Shown in pieces: positions 31,743 to 42,269 of a DNA stretch of 64,000 nt. The notes beneath the pieces were generated by a model that was not told where the DNA came from, did not search any database, and was given only the letters and a program-made list of their open reading frames with translations. The DNA is taken from NCBI GenBank assembly GCA_032622095.1, contig CP136065.1, positions 92,825,343-92,889,342 of the forward strand. The letters run 5' to 3'. This stretch comes from Siphonodentalium dalli. Its lineage: Eukaryota > Mollusca > Scaphopoda > Gadilida > Siphonodentaliidae. How positions within the stretch are numbered: the first letter of the stretch is position 1; every line of letters starts with the position of its first letter. The position numbers and the translations under genes are program-made.

Positions 31743-32309
31743 CACGAAGTCATAAAGTTAGCAGTGGAAACACAACCCTATCAGAGTACCTTGTCAAAGC
31801 TAAGTGACCTGTGCATCACACGTATGTCGAGTTAGGTTCGATCTTGCTGGTTGATAATTACACACTGTGTGGCTTTCTGTCTAAAACGTATAATTGAAAT
31901 TGACGATTGTGACGACATCTATGACGGTCACCGTTTGTTTACGTCCTGCATGTGCACCAAACAATCAATGACAAAATTAAAAAACCTATAAATGATGTAG
32001 GTTGGAAATAAGATTGTGCGTTCATGTGCGAAACAGAACACGTTCATCCCTAAGTTTCGACATTGTTACCCTTTGTATACTAAATACTCATAGACGAGTA
32101 GATCCCAACCATTTGTTGAACTTATTATCTAAACATTTCCTACCATTTAATTCAAAGCCTTCTGAATTATCGTTTCGTGTGTTTGTCGTCTACTCATTGT
32201 TTCCTGAACACCCCTCCAAATGAATAATATACCATTCCAATATATACTTTCATAACTGAATGGGAGAATCAATTTAGTAAAGAAAGGGTTAAGGTGGCGT
32301 AATCTCCAA

Positions 32310-34500
32310 CTGCTGGTTTTTTGGAATTTTAATGATACGGGCGGTGTTGGCGGTGGGTATGCTGTTAAAATATTCACATCCGTCAAAAACCGCCATAAAC
32401 AGAAATAATAGTAAAAATATAGACAGCCCTTGTTCTTATACCAATCTGAAATATGGCATAAACAGTATGTTATTGTCAAATGTTTTTCCTTGGTTATGTA
32501 AACAAAAGCAAAAAACATTACTGAACCTGGCTTTTATTTAGATCAGGATATGGTAACCATAAAGATCGTTATTTGTTACTGTTTCCTGATATGGAAATAA
32601 TAAAGAGCGTTTATATCATTTGTGTGTGATTAACCAATAGAATTGCTCAGTGTTATGTAAAAGAAGCAAAACTTCTGTAACACGATCAGGCTCTTGTTTA
32701 CGTACACCATCGTACGTCTTGACGACAATATACTATTTACACGCTGATTATGTTTGGCATATGAACAAAACTATATATAATTTAATATTCCTTCTGTTGA
32801 TTGCGATTTTAACAAATATGAATATTTCTGCAACGAACGCCACCCGTGCCTTTAAGTCATCCAGAAATAAATATATATCCTCAAACTGTTGGATGCATCG
32901 AAAAGCTATTACACTTATCTTATTTGACACTTCCTTCCAAACGAAACTTCCTGGTTTTCAAAAGAAAAACTATATTTTCATCAAAGGTAATCTATCACAT
33001 TTTCTATTCCATTGTCCGATATACCGGAAACAACGAAATGAATGCTTCTCTGGAACATATATAAATTTGACTATCGAGACTGCACTTAAAGGGGCAACCA
33101 CAAAAACCTTAATTGAAAACATATCTACCTTTAAAATAGTTCAGAAATTTATAACTATGACAGAACGTTTTTCCAACTAAAATTATGAAGCAGCAGCCAT
33201 TAATGATATGCCAATCGACATCGAAGTATTAAGTGCATTCATTACATATATTGCTCTCATTGTTCTCATTCAATCCAAATGAACACACGAAAAATTTACG
33301 TATAAATTACCTGCCTCTAAGAAGCACAACTGAGTCAAATTGAGATATGGTCACTCGTGGAGACGGCAAATATAAGCCTTACATGCTTACAACCGAATCC
33401 ACTTCCTCACCATACACAATGGACACAATAGTATATGCTATTGTATTATACATGATGTGGTTTGAATGGATTATAATATTATTAAACTAAAGGTAATCTA
33501 TTTCCGGACTGTTCTCGTACAAATAGTCACGCTATGGACTTATACTATGACTTAGGTTCATAATGGGCTTATAATCGTCTCATTTTGAGTCCATAACAAA
33601 CTGGAAAAAGATACATTTTAGTGCCATTATATACTCATATTAGTGCGGCAACCAAACTGTGAGTTAAGCTATTTTTTGTTGTTATGTAATCAGTTTTTTC
33701 TTTGTGGATTCCTGTGGTCTGGGGTATCCGTCTGAATAGTCCACCGGCTGACTCACCCGCATCCTTGGGGTAATTGGATAAATTCAGGTTAAATTAAGAT
33801 GTCGATAATAATTCCTATCCTTGCAAGTATAATAGTAAATGTTTTTAGGAACTCATTGCTATTTCTTCCGAATTTTTTATGATTTATTTCCAAAAAATCC
33901 GTCAGAATGAGGGCCGAGAATGACGTCAATAAATATCGAAAATCTTAGTTTTTACTTAATTCCGAACAAAAGCCATCATTAGCGGTAAATGAAGTCTTAA
34001 AGGAACGTGTGGCCTTAATTGTCGAAAATATTCATATTTGTTCCAAACGCCGTAAACAGAAAAACATTAAAACGCATACAGTTCCGTTCATATATACCAT
34101 GACCATCGCACAAACATCATGTTATCATAAAGACCTACTATATTTTACCTAAGCAACAGCCTGATTGTGTTACAGAAGACAGCACAATGCTACTGGCTAA
34201 TCACACACAAATGGCATAAACGCTCTTTATTAGTTCCATATCAGGTATTCACCAACAAAGAACGCTCTTTATGTTTACCATCATAATATAAACAAACACC
34301 AGAAAAGTAACTTTTTATACTTTTGTTTACATAACAATGGTCAAACGTATGACCATAACATACTGTTTATACGATATTTCTTATTTGTATACGGACAAAG
34401 TCTATCTACATTTTGATGTTCTTTCTGTTTGTGGCGGTTTTTGACGGGTGGAGATATTTTCACAGGATACCCACCGCCAAGACCAACCGTGTCTTTAATT
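32310..34500. mobile_element. R1 fold-back element with ~500-550-bp diverged inverted arms
   Basis: The left arm about 32310-32858 and the right arm about 33990-34500 are reverse complements. Paired blocks include GGCGGTGGGTAT(G)CTG, ACCGCCATAAACAGAAA, TTATGTAAACAAAAG, ATAAAGAGCGTTTAT, TTTGTGTGTGATTA and AACAAATATGAATATTT. The spacer carries a LINE tail (32870-33180) and AT-rich sequence. Partial copies lie at 11455-11540, 29012-29245, 35750-35835 and 62830-63115. Arms this long with diverged sequence suggest an old fold-back DNA transposon or an inverted duplication of a MITE. Confidence 0.65.
32870..33180 (+). pseudogene. LINE reverse transcriptase C-terminal tail fragment
   Basis: The frame ending at 33180 reads SHFLFHCPIYRKQRNECFSG and later LIENISTFKIVQKFITMTER. 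The H-x4-C-P-x-Y-x2-R-x pattern followed by a short helical tail is typical of the C-terminus of CR1-like LINE ORF2 proteins. No RT core is present upstream, so this is a 5'-truncated remnant, inside the spacer of the R1 fold-back element. Confidence 0.6.
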
Positions 34501-35098
34501 GTCAGAAATGGGTACTCCATCAAAATTATAGCTATCAAATAGGAATCTTGTATTCTGCTTCTATGTGCCAGTGGTAATTAATTGAACAATCTCCTGATTA
34601 AAAATCTGATTGTGATTGGACCAGGCTGGCTATGTTAAACTGCATGCTTGGGTGGTTGAATGAACGTGGTCCACTGTATAAACAAGACATTGAATTTAGT
34701 GTCATGGAAATAGCTGTTTACTTTCTGGTGAAGTTGAGTCACAACTCATACCCTCACTTGGACCATTGAAATTAAATATATTTTGGTACAATAAAATGTA
34801 GATTTCTCAACAGAACATTTCTTGTGGAGTTCTTCTGAAACAAAATATACTTTCATTTACATGTCATTTATGGAAATAATCTGACTGTTATGTCTGTGCG
34901 TGCGCATAAAGTCAGATTTCGGTTGGTAAGCAAGTGTTACATATTTTTAAAATCTGCTTAGTTTTATTTCCTACTTGCTAGTTGTTTTCTGTGCACTTTG
35001 TGACGTTTTTGATACTTTTCTACCAATTTTTAAATTTGATAAACATATCTCTGGAGGCCATATTGGACTGCTTGGGTTAAACCTTAATGTTACTCCCA

Positions 35099-36000
35099 GC
35101 AATAAAACTAGGGTTTAGTTGCGAGCGAGTTCAAAAAGTAAAACTGAGTTTATCAGAAAAATGGGTGTAACTGAAATAAAACTAGGTATCTCCACTGAAA
35201 CCGAGTTGTACTCCAGTAAAACCAAGTTTTACTCCTAGTACTAAAACCAAGTTTAAACTAGAATAAAGCCAAGTTTAGACTAGAGATGCCGATTCGGATC
35301 TAGGAATCATTCCATATTCTTGTGATCTATTGGGGAGGATACCAAGAGTACATAAGGATTAACTGTCATGTGGACTGTTTTTATGGAGATGTAATTTGGT
35401 TCAAGCATTATCATTCAAACAGTTATTGCAATACTGCCGAAATATTTTATTCGTATGGTATAGTAGTTATATGGCAAACATATGCAGCAAGAAGGTAGCA
35501 GAAATTTGGAACCGTTTACTGGATTTTAGCTACTCCTCCCCCAAAAACGTTTTTGGTCGAAAAATTACATATTTTTTTATGACGACTTTACACCATTTTC
35601 TAATTGATCTTAATGTGAACAAATATGAATCTAATACTGAAAGGTTTGTCCAGAGATACCGTTTTATTGATTACAGATGTGTTCAGGCTTCCAGACTCCC
35701 AGTTACAACAACGATATTTTATTGATAACATGTAATTATTCATGTATTAAAGATACAGGCGGTCTTCGCGGTGGGTATAGCTGTTAAAATAGTAGCATCC
35801 GCTAAAGCCGTCATGAACTGAAAGAATATTATATAATAGTTATGAATCTTCAAATGATTTGAAGATATCTCTAAATATTTAAGTGATTTGAAGAGCTCCC
35901 TAAACCTATTTGGAGTTATATTCAAATAATTTGAAGATATCTCCAAATATTTGAAGATATCTATACTTATACGAAGATATCTTCAATTATTCAGAGTATT
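35099..36000. repeat. Degenerate short repeats
   Basis: 35099-35290 holds loosely repeated AAAACCAAGTTT/ACTAG units of about 20-30 bp. 35750-35835 is an R1 fragment (GGCGGTCTTCGCGGTGGGTA). 35840-36000 is a run of interleaved palindromic GAAGATATCT and CAAATATTTG words. A 109-codon open frame at 35396-35725 has no recognised motif and is not called. Confidence 0.6.
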
Positions 36001-37100
36001 TGAGTATATGTTAAAAGGGCGATTGATAGTAGAGTAAATTTGCATCAACAAATGTCTCTAAAATAAGGTTGATGCTATCATAAAACCGTTTTTTCCCACT
36101 AACCTCTTAAAATGACTTCCGTTTAAAAGGGAAATGCACATTTCTAGCTAATCACGCTTGCATCGTGCACTATAACGTAGTGTAGCGAAGTTTGAATGGG
36201 GTATTTATATTGCTACAAGGAATACATAGAATAAATGAGCATGCTTACCTAACTGGTATATCAGGAACACTTGGTAGGAATTACATCGTTTTATATAACA
36301 TCATTTTATAAGGAATCATTTTGTATCACGTTAGAGTTATCAATTTAGATGTGTCGTGGTCGATTCTTTAGGCTTCAGTGACGACTTCGTTTGTACCCAG
36401 AATTCTCGCCAGCCGCTGCTTGTCGGAGATTAGCTGCGATCTCGTTGTTTGAGTGGACCGCACCCAATGTTTATTGATGACGCGTTTTGACAGCGGCTCA
36501 TTGTTTACTTCCGACCACGTGCAATAAATACTATTTCCTACACACCACCCAGTTTTATTTTTGAGAAGAATGAAGATGTCCTGCTAGCCCAAAATGGGTG
36601 GAGTGCGTCTGACTATGAGTCAAAAACCCTGACCTCGCAAAAGTAGGGTTATCAAGTTTTCCAATCATAGCTTGAACCAGTAATTTGGTTCTTCAGTGCT
36701 ATAATTAATTATCATTTACTTCAATTTTAAGAGATATTGGCTTCGGTATTTCAAGCCTTTCACTCCTAAATACCACTTCATATTATACCGCTTGGTCTGG
36801 TGATTCAAACCTTTTGAAATTATGTACAATCTGGTTTGGTATTTCAAACCTTAAATGTTCTGGACCCTACCAGTATACAAACTATTTAAACCTTAAGTAT
36901 ACCGGACCATACCAGCCTACTACTGGCTTCTGAATCGGGTTTTCAAGTCATATTATGGAAGTAATTTGCATTTGTGGTGGTGTGCGCAAGCACTTCTCGA
37001 GTCGAACAACCTTTAACGGTGGCGATAAAGGCAGCAATATCTCATATTAAGATGGAGATGTGTATGGATGTCCAATCTATTGGCCAAAGTATGGTGCAAC
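36000..37100. other. No recognised features
   Basis: AT-rich DNA with an ill-defined repeat of GG(T)ATTTCAAACCTT words at 36740-36960. No exon, RNA gene or transposon end was recognised. Confidence 0.45.
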
Positions 37101-37103
37101 AGT

Positions 37104-39269
37104 TTACAATAGAAGGCGGTTCATTGGAATTGACATTATGCATTCTTTTTGTAAAAGGTTGAATTTAAAACATGACCCAGATATACCGAAGTATGCATTG
37201 TTAAATTTTCGGGACCATGCTTCGGCCATATCTGCACTTCCCATGAAAGAATGAAGGTGGAAATGTTGATATGAATAGCAATCCTTTTCACGCAAGTGGA
37301 GCGCGGTGCAGGTCACATCCCTGTTCATTCTATCAGTCTTTTCTCCTCTTATATTCAATATGATTGGTTTTTCAATCGTTCTTGCATCCCTGGGAAGGGT
37401 TTGAAATGCCATGTCTTGTGCATATCGATCTTCGGAAGTAAGTTCCATTGATCGATCTAATCCTATTTCACCAACAGCTGCTGTTGCTGGGTGGTGTGTC
37501 AATTGGTTCCACTTAGTTCTTATTGCCGGGTTTGATAGCAACTTGAACTGTTTAGGGTGGAATCATATGACAGTCTTCCACATGGGTTCATTGTTGGTCA
37601 GATTGGGGTACTGTAAGGGGTCACACATTACATTAACTCCGCCAATCACCTGCACAGCGTTGTTAGGGAAAATAAACCTTGCTGCACTTAAAATTGCCTC
37701 GATTGGAGTGTTCACTTTGTAGGGCAAGCGCTTCATCAACCGGTTGGGGTGGAAGTGTGTATCTACCCCTCCCGGAATCAAAGGTTGGATCAGAGATGAC
37801 ATCAAGATTTGTGTCGGTTGCTGAACTTTTACTGATGGCACTACAAAGCTTGGAGTACTGATGGAACCCTGTGGTATTATTGGCAAAGGGAGAAAATTTT
37901 GGTCCAGCGCCAACCCTTTAAGGGACTGATGTTTTAGTGGGCACCTTTGGGGCGGTATTCACGAAATCAATTGTTGGGCTGCATTATCCCTATTGGATTT
38001 TGACGGCCCTTCTGTAAAGCCTGGTGGTGGTGGCAATGGACATGATACATTAGCTGCCACCGTTTGTGGTGGTGGCAATGGCCATGATGCCCAAGCTGCC
38101 ACCTTGTGTGGTTTTGGTGGTGATGGGGTTGGTGGCGGCAATGGACATGCTGTCCGAGATGCCGCCTTTTGTAGTGGTTTCCTGGAGGAGGGTTGAGCTT
38201 CATTATCCATTTTGGATATTGTCCTCGGGTATATCAATAATGCCACTGCAGGGTCAAGGTCGATGGCTGCTTCAGGGATGGTGTCTGGCGTTTCTGATTT
38301 TATCAGTTGCTTAACTTTATCCCTGAGTTCAGCGTTATTTTTTTTTACCTCTTTAGCCTTGCTCATTATGAAATGTCTGGATATGCCATGACGCCCTACA
38401 AAATTTCCCAATACACCGTTCGGAGGTCTCTTGATTGCTCATGTCATTGTTGGATTTGTTATCATGTTTATGATTGCGGCATGGCACCTCCAGAAAATTA
38501 GACAGGCTGGGTGGTTAATCGGATTGATTTTAAAGGAATTTGGAATCTTCCAGCTTTGTGATTTACAGATTATAGTCATGGTATTAATATAAATGGGGTT
38601 GAATGACGTTGAACTTGGGTATGCAGTCTTATCATTTGACTGCATCTAACAGTGTATATAAACGGTTTAATAGGGGCAGGTTGGGGTCTGGATGACTGAT
38701 GACCATTGCCATTTCTGACAGATCCTCCAGCGTCTTTTGTAACCATTTGGGATGTGGTACATCATCTAAAAACGCACCAGTATGTTGGCAGGTGGTTGGT
38801 CAATACATGGGGTTTACCCCACCCCTCGTTACCCATCTCCCACAATAGTCATATGGACATGGAGCGCCATTTGCTTGTTTGGCGGGCGTCGGCTGAGTAT
38901 CGTGATTGCCTCGTGCCTACCTTTTAAGAGTTTTAGGTATCTCGCCCTGTGTTGTTTTCGTTCACGACTCCCTACTGAACACAGAAGGGGATATTACCTG
39001 TTTTGTTTGGGGAAGTTTGACGTTATGGTCTTCATCGTTTATTATTTCCCCTTCTTCCAATTCATGGGTATAGATATTTACCTCATGTACGGTGGTTGGG
39101 AGTTTTGGGTCACCCGCGGATGCCTGGTGGCTAGAGGTGTCTTAACCTTTTTACGCTCCTCTTTGGGAAGGGGGCCCATGTTTTGTTCAATCCATGTGCG
39201 CGACAGACCCATATGGTCAAGTGCACACAGACGACAGTCGTAAAGCCATTTGTCCTTTGACTTTGACAT
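37104..39269 (-). pseudogene. TatD-like metal-dependent hydrolase pseudogene with N-terminal extension
   Basis: Reading on the minus strand from an ATG at 39269: MSKSKDKWLYDCRLCALDH opens a Cys/His-containing N-terminus. Then follow acidic sequence (ELEEGEIINDED), a segment SRHFIMSKAKEVKKNNAELR (38411-38340), Pro-rich repeats of CPLPPPP type (38180-38000), and a TatD-like domain split in two frames. The first part (37913-37563) has GVDTHFHPNRL, equivalent to the metal-binding DxHxH start. The second (37541-37104) has AVGEIGLDRS, KPIILNIRG, HFHLHSFMGS and FGISG, the later TatD blocks. Frame changes near 39078, 38430, 37940 and 37550 break the gene. TatD enzymes are metal-dependent nucleases. 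The long N-terminus is unlike ordinary TatD and suggests a lineage-specific or element-borne version. Confidence 0.75.
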
Positions 39270-39449
39270 GGCCAATTTATACTGGGAGAGCAAAATGATA
39301 AAGATGAAAAATAAAAAATATCTTCTATCAGCTTTTGTAACGCTTGTCCCGCTATATCCCAAAGCTTTCTACATGTCCCATAACTTTCTGCTCACGTTTC
39401 TTGCCATATATGATTCTGCGTGGGTATGTTGCTATTGTTAATGAACCTC

Positions 39450-40635
39450 TTCGTTATAGCCTAAACATTGTAGCCATATACTTACATACTTATTGGAAGT
39501 AGTTAATTAAGTCCCGGACTCGTCGCGACTATTAGAATGTAATAAATAATACACGAGGTACTCGATGCATTCATGTGCCAATAATCATCATTGTTCTCCA
39601 TATGAATAAATAATTTGGGTGTACATAAAACGCTGATCAGCGCAATATATTAACTCAATAGGGGACACGTTTTGAACGCCCACCATGTCCGTTCACCAGT
39701 TCAAAATCCCACTCAGCTGTACGGCGGCTAGAGTTCAGCAGATTATCGCGAACGCAGTTTAACTAAATTACAACAAAGTTAGTAGAGTTTACATTGTGCA
39801 AATGACTTGTAATCGATGGGCCATAATCACATAGAGGGGGGACACCATTTGATGCTACATATATATATAGCATCGGGTATTGATTTGTTAGATAAATTCG
39901 AGTGAAATGGACTGCAATTCCCGCCACCAATTCTGGGCGTAATAATGTCATGCAATTGGAACAATTGGCAATCGAGAACATATATCGAGATATAAAAACT
40001 ATCACCTTCGGAGTTCGAAAAAGATTTAGGAGTTCATATCTCAGCAAACTTACATTAATCGATACGGACGTGAACGAGGTTGTCTCCAAAGTGAATCGCG
40101 TGCTATATACGATCACGCGGTCATTTGTATACATGGGAATGGACATGATCGTTCCTTTGAATCAAACTCTCTTGCGGCCTATACTGTAATACAGATACGC
40201 GGTCCACAACGCAAACATTATCAAAAATTCAATGGCGATGGAAAACATAAAAAAGGGCAACCAAACAAGTTCCTGCTCTAAAGAAACTAGCATTATGGAG
40301 ATCGTCTTCGATCGTTGGGCCTCATCTCTCTCAAATATAGACGTGAGCGAGGCGATTTAATCGAAACATTCTGTCGCCCGTAGCGCTGTCAAATAGGATG
40401 TTTATCCGTGCGTATTCGTCCTATTTGAAGGCGACACATTCGTTTGTCGCCGCGATAATAAAGACGATGGGGGACTTTAGCTATATGCAGATAACTGAAG
40501 TGCGTGTCTTTATGCCACGAAGTCGAAAGAGTACAAGAATAAAAAGAGAAGAGAAAATACCCGGCAATAGATTGGCGGAATAACAGGATCGTCTGGTTAG
40601 TTATTGGTCCCAATTCCATTGAACATCTATCTCTT
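39450..40635. other. No recognised features
   Basis: AT-rich DNA. Two overlapping open frames at 39763-40189 on opposite strands have no recognised motif or splice context. Nothing is called. Confidence 0.4.
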
Positions 40636-40639
40636 AAAG

Positions 40640-40865
40640 CACTTTTAATAACCTTTTAGTGCCAAGGCCGATTTTTGTATCAACCCATATTTCCTTGATC
40701 ATTTTTCAAATTTAGTGATTATAATAATGTGATACATTGATGGAAAGAGCTCTAAGAGCTCTTTCCATCAATGTATCACATTATTATAATCAATAAATTT
40801 GAAAAATGATCAAGGAAATATGGGTTGATACAAAAATCGGAATTGGCACTGAAAGGGTTATAAGT
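40640..40865. repeat. Large near-perfect palindrome (~108-bp arms)
   Basis: The arms meet at GGAAAGAGCTCT/AGAGCTCTTTCC around 40748-40760, with essentially no loop. They match through CAATGTATCACATTATTATA, TTTGAAAAATGATCAAGGAA and ATGGGTTGATACAAAAAT out to TAACCTTTTAGTGCCAA / TTGGCACTGAAAGGGTTA. The few mismatches lie in the outer 35 bp. It is probably a hairpin-type MITE. Confidence 0.9.
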
Positions 40866-41440
40866 GGATTAACACTGGTCCAGATGTCTGTTCGGTGGGT
40901 GTAAAATGTAAATGTATCTTCTAAAATTGTCAGAACTGATTTGAGGGTTTACCCGGGAACAGATCGAGCACCTTTTATGTATTTATAAACTTTGATAAAC
41001 ATTTCAACCGTTGGAAATATAATACCTGATACCATCAGTTAGAATTTTGAAATACAAAGTACTCTCCTTATAGTTTGATTTTCCAACCTGTTTTTTAATT
41101 TGTTTTTGGTAGATTGAAATTCACATATTTTTTTTACTTTTGGTCAATCAATTGGCCCAAATTGGGAAAATATGTTTACCCAACAAAAAGTAACAAGTTA
41201 CTAAACGTTTTCGTGTTGCTATATATGCACCATTGTGTTGGGTAAAAATATTACCCCATTTGAGTAAAATTTTACACAACCACCTACATGTACATCACTT
41301 CAAGCCGATCATGTGCACGTACTCGCTGCGTGTTGTTAATTGGAGACTGTGTTGGATGTTTTTGGTAGTTTTTAAGTTGTTCATTTATTAATGTTATATT
41401 AAAATATACTAGTAATACTATTCTAGTATATGATTATATG

Positions 41441-41575
41441 GAATGACTGGAAGATCGATTGACGTCATTGAATTTGGCCAGCAGAGTAATTAAACAAAGT
41501 TCGTGTGAATCCCTTCTTTGTTTAATTACTCTGCCAGTCAAAATTCAATGACTTCCAGTCATTTCTTATATACAC
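41441..41575. repeat. Hairpin repeat (~57-bp arms)
   Basis: GAATGACTGGAAG...CATTGAATTTG...AGAGTAATTAAACAAAG on the left is mirrored by CTTTGTTTAATTACTCTGCC...TTCAATGACTTCCAGTCATTTC on the right, with a loop of about 15 nt and short indels between the arms. Confidence 0.8.
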
Positions 41576-41894
41576 ATCGAAAACATATATACTTTTAAGA
41601 GTTCGTCTCATGTTCATCTTGTAGAAATAGAACATTTTCTTCCCCAGAAAATTAATTCCAGATAATTTTTACTTTTGGTCAATCTTTTTTGACTGAATAT
41701 GCCATCATTAAAGACCAGCTGAATAATACAATTAATTTAGCTCCAAATATATCTAAATATGTCTTAACTTATGCTAAATAAGGTTTATAACATGTATCCT
41801 GTCCATTTTGTTCACATTTTTGCAAAAAATACTATTTCCAGACATTTGAATAAAACGGCTTCTTTGTTTACAATATTCATTTTTGAATCGGCTG

Positions 41895-41945
41895 TTTCCG
41901 TCGCGACTCGGAAATGACGTCATCGAGGGTACAAAGACGGAAGAA
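41895..41945. promoter_or_regulatory. CRE/ETS-like promoter-type cluster
   Basis: A full palindromic cAMP-response element TGACGTCA lies at 41915-41922, inside CGGAAATGACGTCATCG, next to another CGGAAG at 41939. The stretch is GC-richer than its surroundings and sits about 110 bp upstream of the THAP remnant. Its function is inferred only from the motifs. Confidence 0.35.
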
Positions 41946-42024
41946 ATTTTATGCGCCGTTTTTAAAATCACGTATTTTGAAATCTTTTTTTTTTTCGTTG
42001 TTTATTTTTTTGAAGAATAAAAAG

Positions 42025-42269
42025 TACTCGTCGCTGCGTGGCTGCAAACTGTAGCCATAAATGTTCAAGTGCCCCAAGAATTAATGCAGCCATTCGACGA
42101 CAGTGGACGGCGTTTGTCCACAACGAGAGTTTGGAATGGGCTGTCACAATACAGGTGCTTGTGTTCCAAGCACTTTGAAGAAGGATCTTTCACAAATATT
42201 GTTTCAATTCAAGCTGGGACATACAAAAGTGTGATTCACATTGTCAAACAAAATGTTACCTGTACGTGA
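42025..42269 (+). pseudogene. THAP zinc-finger remnant, third and unrelated copy
   Basis: One frame reads RRCVAANCSHKCSS, then INAAIRRQWTAFV, and the next frame completes it with YRCLCSKHFEEGSFTN. Together these give the C-x4-C...W...C-x2-H-F layout of a THAP finger, split by a frame change near 42145. An intron is an alternative but unlikely explanation: an AATACAG acceptor is present but no matching donor is evident. No start codon precedes the first cysteine in frame. It is unlike the 14.9/25.8-kb THAP copies. It could be an old processed or transposon-derived copy, possibly once driven by the CRE-containing segment just upstream. Confidence 0.55.
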
